Source: Armatimonadota bacterium (GTDB lineage Bacteria > Armatimonadota > Abditibacteriia > CG2-30-59-28). Taken from it: a DNA stretch of 9,736 nt. Below the pieces are notes generated by a model. That model made no database searches. It saw nothing but the letters and a program-made list of their open reading frames with translations, and was not told the origin of the DNA. Where the stretch lies: contig JACQGJ010000434.1 of NCBI GenBank assembly GCA_016199605.1, positions 1-9,736 on the forward strand, read 5' to 3'. The position numbers were made by a program, and so were the translations under genes. Below, piece by piece: positions 6,322 through 9,736 of this stretch; positions within the stretch are counted from its first letter, which is position 1, and each line of letters starts with the position of its first letter.

Positions 6322-7428
6322 TCACTCGACAGGAACCGGAGCCAGGCCGGAGGCTTGCCGCCGTTGGTTGATGTTGTCGAGGGCCCAGGGCACGAGGGTG
6401 CCATCAGCGCGGAACCTCGACCGATAGCCGAGGGACGTTCGCACCATTGGGACGAAGGAGGGCTGGTGCACCGAGCGTTCCAGTTCCTCCAGAGGCAACC
6501 GTCTTTCCCGACGAAGGTCGAGGACTTCGACCTCTTCCACGCGATTCGACCCCAGACCGCGTTCGGCGGCTATGTTGAGGTAGGGCGTCTTCAGCGGGTC
6601 GATCCCCATCAGGAACGTCACCACCGTGTCGAGATGCACCGGGTTCTCACTGGCCGCGATCATGTTCAAAAGATAGTTGTTGCCTGTGGCGAAGGCAGTT
6701 CCGTCACGTCCGAGGATCCCGCTGACGACGTGCAGCTTCTTTCCCGGCAACGCCTTTACAGCGGTGGCGAGGTCCGACAGTTTATGACAGAAGCGCTCCT
6801 CGTGGAAGCTGATCCCGCGACCGTTGAGGTCCCACAACGATTCCCTTACAGGGTCGTCAATCTCCTGATAGTGACAGAAGTGACGGGAAGGCTCGATGAC
6901 CATCCCCATCATGTTCTTGATACTCAGGGTCGTCAGAGAGAGGTTATGGCACTTGGCGATGGGGACATTGATCAGGAGAGCGGCCTCGGCGATGGTGGCC
7001 GCGAGGGGCAGCAGATCGAAGATGGCTGCGCCCGGCGAGGGGGCCTGAACAACTTCGTCCTCGTCCACGTGGGCAAGGCGCGCGCCGCGCCGCTCCGCCA
7101 TAGCGGTGTAACCTGCGGCCGTCCACGTTGGCGTCCCCGCCTCGGTTAGGGGCATATTTCCCTCGATGGCGACCAGACGATCCGTCCCAACCCCTCGCTG
7201 AACCAACCCATCCATCAGGCCACCGATGAACTCCGGGTGCACAATGATGCCCGTGTCTGCGTCGATTCCCCAGGTTACATTGGGTTTCAAGGCGATATGC
7301 CCCTCTTGAGGCAGTTCAGGAGAAAGAGCGGCGAGGAATTCGGCCGCCGAGGTGGCGTAGTTGATCTCCGCGAAGTTGCGATAGTTGGTCCGCCATAGGT
7401 AGACGGCCTCCGGGTTGATTCCACTCAT
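6322..7428 (-). CDS. DUF362 family protein
   Basis: The protein has 368 residues from ATG 7428. It carries the DUF362 core: HIALKPNVTWG (44-54), the HPEFIGGLMDGLVQRG segment, and LLINVPIAKCHNLSLTTLSI followed by KNMMGM (151-176), matching the family pattern of a hydrophobic strand, INVPK.K.H and tlSIKN.MG. The C-terminal third includes MGIDPLKTPYLNIAAERGLG. Some DUF362 proteins carry ferredoxin-type Cys clusters or a Tat signal; neither is present, so this is a cytoplasmic single-domain form. The biochemical function of the family is poorly defined. An in-frame GTG at 7494 would add 22 polar residues but has no SD site; ATG 7428 has AGGG 8 nt upstream and AAGGAA slightly too far upstream, so it is preferred with moderate certainty. 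It has its own promoter and converges with the DMT gene. Confidence 0.82.
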   Translation of the reverse strand: MSGINPEAVYLWRTNYRNFAEINYATSAAEFLAALSPELPQEGHIALKPNVTWGIDADTGIIVHPEFIGGLMDGLVQRGVGTDRLVAIEGNMPLTEAGTPTWTAAGYTAMAERRGARLAHVDEDEVVQAPSPGAAIFDLLPLAATIAEAALLINVPIAKCHNLSLTTLSIKNMMGMVIEPSRHFCHYQEIDDPVRESLWDLNGRGISFHEERFCHKLSDLATAVKALPGKKLHVVSGILGRDGTAFATGNNYLLNMIAASENPVHLDTVVTFLMGIDPLKTPYLNIAAERGLGSNRVEEVEVLDLRRERRLPLEELERSVHQPSFVPMVRTSLGYRSRFRADGTLVPWALDNINQRRQASGLAPVPVE

Positions 7429-7546
7429 CTGCGATCCCTGTTCCTTAGATCCCGAGCACGGTCGGGAAGACTTCGATTGGTGTTGCTGCTCCACTGACAG
7501 TTACGGGTTTGCACTTCGACACCTGCTGCAGCGACCCGCAGTGTCG
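7429..7546 (-). promoter_or_regulatory. Structured 5' leader of the DUF362 gene
   Basis: The predicted transcript begins near 7546 and runs about 118 nt before the ATG. It opens with a hairpin pairing CGACAC with GTGTCG (7546-7541 with 7522-7517), extended inward by TGC/GCA across one bulged G. A second hairpin, TCCCGA-ccgtgc-TCGGGA, lies at 7467-7450, just before the SD region. I recognise no known riboswitch. It could be a protein- or antisense-controlled leader, or carry no function. Confidence 0.35.
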
Positions 7547-7552
7547 GGCGTG

Positions 7553-7561
7553 ATTATAGCA
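7553..7561 (-). promoter_or_regulatory. Extended -10 promoter of the DUF362 gene
   Basis: On the minus strand, ATGCTATAATC contains consensus TATAAT (7558-7553) with TG one base upstream. No -35 match is found at 16-18 bp. The 11-base core is identical to that of the promoter of the clan AA protease gene. Confidence 0.6.
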
Positions 7562-7760
7562 TTTTTGCAGGAGGATTTCGTGTATAACGGCTTCATTTTC
7601 ATTCGATAAGATTTCGCGGGGACCATTGCGTAGAGGTCTGGACCTTCTCCGGTGGATCTACGGGGCCGCTGGGAAGGAGACCGGGAAAGAAGTCGTGGGT
7701 GCAATCGGGATACCGCAGCCCGAATGCTGCGCGTGTCAACGGTTGTGTTCGACCCTGAAT
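7562..7760. other. Intergenic spacer between the DUF362 and Nramp genes
   Basis: A short hairpin CGCAGC-ccgaat-GCTGCG (7714-7731) follows the Nramp stop on the minus strand without a U-tract, so it is at best a weak terminator. The rest shows no gene; the open frame 7501-7782 on the minus strand is low-complexity and overlaps the Nramp gene. Confidence 0.35.
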
Positions 7761-9014
7761 CTACCGGGCGATCATTGTCCATGTTAGTGCCAGCGTCAGC
7801 GCGATGACCACGGCCACGGTGGTCCAGGCGATCACGTTCAGTCCTCGGGAGTTGGTGTAGTTTCCCATCAGCCGCTTCTGGTTGATCAGAAGCAACATGG
7901 CAATCAGCACCGGCGGCAGAAGGATGCCGTTCATCACCTGGGAGGCGATCATCACAGAGATGAGGGGGATTTTGGGGAACAGGATGACGCCCGCGCCGAG
8001 GACGATCAGGGCAGTGTAAAGTCCGAAGAAGTAGGGCGCTTCCTTGAAGGTCCGGTCAACTCCCACTTCCCATCCCATCGCTTCGCAGACGTAGTAAGCC
8101 GTTGACAAAGGAAGCACCGCGGCCGCGAACAGGCTGGCGTTCAACAGTCCGGCGGCGAAGAGGGCGGAGCAATACTTTCCTGCGAGCGGTTTCAACGCTT
8201 GAGCCGCTTCCTCGCCGCTCTCAATCCGGACTCCGTGCGGGAACATCGTTGCCGCACAGGCAATGAGAATCGCAGCGGCAACGACGACGGCGATGAAGCC
8301 CCCGAGAATCACGTCAATCCGCTCGAAGGGATAGTCTCGTTCCGTGATGCCTTTGTCCACCACGGAAGCCTGATGATAGAACTGCATCCACGGAGCGATT
8401 GTAGTTCCGACGATCCCGATGATCATCGTCAGCTCGGAGGTGTTGAAGTGCATGGTCGGACGAAGGGTGTGGTGGAGGACCTCACCCCAATCGGGGTGGG
8501 CCAGATAGGCGGAGATGAGATAGCCTGCATAGAGAACGCATCCGAACAGAAACACGCGCTCCACGCTCTTGTAGTTCCCTTTCACCACCAGCCACCAGAC
8601 GAGTATGGCGCTCGCAGGAAGGGCCACGTAACGGCTGACACCAAAGATCTCGGCAGAGGCCGCGATGCCGGCAAACTCAGCCATCGTATTCGCCAGGTTG
8701 GTGAACACGAGCGCCAGCAGCATGAGAAGGGTGACTCCCACGCCGAAGTTCTCGCGGATGAGATCGGCAAGGCCCTTCCTTGTGATCGCGCCCATGCGCG
8801 CGCACATTTCCTGGATCACCACCAGCGCGACAGTTACGGGGATCAGGACCCACAAGAGGGAGTATCCGAAATGCGCCCCCGCGACCGAGTAGGTGGCGAT
8901 GCCGCCCGCGTCGTTGTCAACATTGGCCGTGATGAGCCCTGGCCCCATAATGGCCAGGAACATAGCAATGCTTCGAACTCGTCGTCGGAATCGTTTGTTG
9001 ATCTCGCTGGGCAA
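7761..9014 (-). CDS. Nramp-family metal transporter with Mg-type (NrmT-like) binding-site substitutions
   Basis: The 417-residue membrane protein has about eleven hydrophobic segments and the Nramp/SLC11 fold signature: the first helix (AIMGPGLITANVDNDAGG, about 21-38), the intracellular QEMCARMGAITRKGLADLIR stretch (68-87) and the sixth helix (GTTIAPWMQFYHQ, 203-215). Canonical Nramps have DPGN in helix 1 and MPH in helix 6, the Met giving selectivity for Mn/Fe over Mg/Ca. Here these are DNDAGG and APW, so the Met position reads as Ala. Such changes mark the Nramp-related Mg transporters. I chose TTG 9014 because GGAGGGGAGG (9030-9021) lies 6 nt upstream; an in-frame TTG at 9101 would overlap the upstream gene and has no proper SD spacing. 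The upstream Mg-sensor-like gene is 32 bp away, so the two are probably cotranscribed. Confidence 0.88.
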   Translation of the reverse strand: MPSEINKRFRRRVRSIAMFLAIMGPGLITANVDNDAGGIATYSVAGAHFGYSLLWVLIPVTVALVVIQEMCARMGAITRKGLADLIRENFGVGVTLLMLLALVFTNLANTMAEFAGIAASAEIFGVSRYVALPASAILVWWLVVKGNYKSVERVFLFGCVLYAGYLISAYLAHPDWGEVLHHTLRPTMHFNTSELTMIIGIVGTTIAPWMQFYHQASVVDKGITERDYPFERIDVILGGFIAVVVAAAILIACAATMFPHGVRIESGEEAAQALKPLAGKYCSALFAAGLLNASLFAAAVLPLSTAYYVCEAMGWEVGVDRTFKEAPYFFGLYTALIVLGAGVILFPKIPLISVMIASQVMNGILLPPVLIAMLLLINQKRLMGNYTNSRGLNVIAWTTVAVVIALTLALTWTMIAR

Positions 9015-9020
9015 GCCCTT

Positions 9021-9030
9021 CCTCCCCTCC
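9021..9030 (-). promoter_or_regulatory. Strong SD site selecting the Nramp TTG start
   Basis: GGAGGGGAGG on the minus strand lies 6 nt before TTG 9014 in the 32-bp gap after the MgtE-like gene. It is the best SD site nearby and decides the start against the overlapping TTG at 9101. Confidence 0.6.
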
Positions 9031-9046
9031 GGGTCGTGCGACCGCT

Positions 9047-9736
9047 TCAGTCTTCTTCTCTCGCCGGGCGACGTTTCACGTGGCGCAGTCTCTTCTTCCA
9101 ATCCTCTCGCATCAGGACGTCGACCGCATCGGTGATGGTGACGGTGCCAAGCAGATGGTCTTCTTCATCGACAACCGGCAGCGCGAGGAGATCATACTTC
9201 GCGATGATCTGAGCGACCTCCTCGTCGTCCGCGTCCACACGGGCTCGCGCGAGATCAGTGTTCATGAACTCGCGCACCGGTTGGTCGGGGGGCGAGATGA
9301 TCAACTCGCGTAGCGACAGGACGCCGACGAGCCTCTCCTCCTGATCGACCACGAACACGTAGTAGATGGAATCCGCCGAGGGCGCCGTGCTCCGCAGTTG
9401 GTCGATGACGCCCTGAGCGGTCATCGTGTCCGTGACGGTGACGTAGTCCGTGGTCATCAAGCCGCCTGCGGACTCATCATCATAGGTTAACAGCTCTTTG
9501 ACGTCCTCCGCCTCTTCTTCCTCCATCATGTCCTTGTCTTCCATCATCTCGAGCAGGTCTTCGCGCAAATCCGAGGGTAGGTCTCCCAACAGATCAGCCG
9601 CTTCGTCGGGATCCATCTCTGCGATGATTTCCGCGGCCCGTTCATCTTCAAGGCTTTCGATGATGGCCGTCTGAACATCCTCTTCAATCTCGGCGAGGGC
9701 CTCCGCGGCAACCTCCGCGTCGAGCTGCTCGAACAC
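9047..9736 (-). CDS. MgtE N-domain plus CBS-pair protein lacking the MgtE channel, 5' end outside window
   Basis: The visible 229 residues run in from the right edge. Residues 1-84 are the helical MgtE N superfamily repeat (AAEIIAEMDPDEAADLLGDL, then LREDLLEMMED and a very acidic MEEEEAEDVKELL). The junction motif YDDESAGGLMTTDYVTV (85-101) is the MgtE signature leading into the CBS pair. CBS1 spans about 98-150 (YYVFVVDQEERLVGVLSLREL) and CBS2 about 158-210 (DLLALPVVDEEDHLLGTVTI). In MgtE these cytosolic parts bind Mg2+ at acidic sites and gate the channel. Here the chain ends after WKKRLRHVKRRPAREED, with no plug helix or membrane domain, so it is a soluble sensor-like protein. The N-terminal part, perhaps including a PRC-barrel as in related proteins, is not visible. 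It precedes the Nramp-like gene by 32 bp, suggesting it regulates that carrier in response to Mg2+. Confidence 0.87.
   Translation of the reverse strand: MFEQLDAEVAAEALAEIEEDVQTAIIESLEDERAAEIIAEMDPDEAADLLGDLPSDLREDLLEMMEDKDMMEEEEAEDVKELLTYDDESAGGLMTTDYVTVTDTMTAQGVIDQLRSTAPSADSIYYVFVVDQEERLVGVLSLRELIISPPDQPVREFMNTDLARARVDADDEEVAQIIAKYDLLALPVVDEEDHLLGTVTITDAVDVLMREDWKKRLRHVKRRPAREED

Noticed and set aside
6259..7149. Long plus-strand open frame of 296 codons
   Set aside because: It is antisense to the DUF362 gene, lacks motifs and has the composition of a shadow frame.
7571..7609. Plus-strand AGGAGG followed by GTG and nine codons
   Set aside because: Only VYNGFIFIR is encoded and it opposes the DUF362 promoter; probably chance.
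7734..7739. Perfect TTGACA on the minus strand as a second DUF362 promoter
   Set aside because: No acceptable -10 lies 16-18 bp downstream.
7501..7782. Minus-strand open frame of 93 codons
   Set aside because: Runs across the DUF362 promoter and overlaps the Nramp gene; Ser/Arg-rich with no motif.
9015..9101. TTG 9101 as the Nramp start
   Set aside because: It would overlap the MgtE-like gene by 55 bp with no usable SD spacing, whereas TTG 9014 has a strong SD site.
8199..9212. Plus-strand open frame of 337 codons
   Set aside because: It is antisense to the Nramp and MgtE-like genes; His/Arg/Asp-rich translation without recognisable domains.

Overview
This is a moderately GC-rich bacterial chromosomal window with no phage or plasmid genes. 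No marker fixes the phylum. The mix (signal-peptide hydrolases, a large secreted glycoside-hydrolase-like protein, a clan AA protease, a TumE-type toxin-antitoxin pair, DUF362, and a detached MgtE N/CBS sensor) recalls poorly cultured lineages such as Planctomycetota, Armatimonadota or Hydrogenedentota. That placement is inference only.

Layout. 1-233 (-): N-terminus of an exported alpha/beta-hydrolase-like protein running off the left edge. 234-1050: about 800 bp in which I see no convincing gene. 1091-1492 (+): small cytoplasmic retropepsin-like (clan AA) aspartic protease with its own extended -10 promoter and Shine-Dalgarno (SD) site. 1505-2212 (-): two-gene toxin-antitoxin-like operon, with a coiled-coil antitoxin candidate first and a TumE/DUF6516-like toxin second. 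The toxin reading frame appears broken at its extreme N-terminus. 2213-2329: compact divergent control region with two small palindromes embedded in the operon promoter. 2330-5113 (+): 927-residue secreted multidomain protein resembling GH66/GHL-type glycoside hydrolases. 5227-6105 (+): ten-helix EamA/DMT transporter. 6101-6259: a 141-bp perfect-ended inverted-repeat element with a 9-bp target duplication, inserted 4 bp past the transporter stop codon. 6322-7428 (-): DUF362 protein with its own promoter and a structured leader. 7761-9014 (-) and 9047-9736 (-, runs off the right edge): an Nramp-family transporter with Mg-type substitutions, downstream of a protein made of the MgtE cytosolic Mg-sensing N and CBS domains without the MgtE channel.

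How the genes may work together. The last two genes look like a split magnesium uptake system in which a sensor borrowed from MgtE serves a different membrane carrier. The protease and the toxin-antitoxin pair converge with a 12-bp gap. The secreted glycoside-hydrolase-like protein, the neighbouring sugar- or metabolite-type DMT carrier and the exported esterase-like protein fit a scavenging lifestyle, but no operon links them. The features I consider least ordinary are the inverted-repeat element, the Nramp/MgtE-sensor pairing and the apparently frameshifted toxin.
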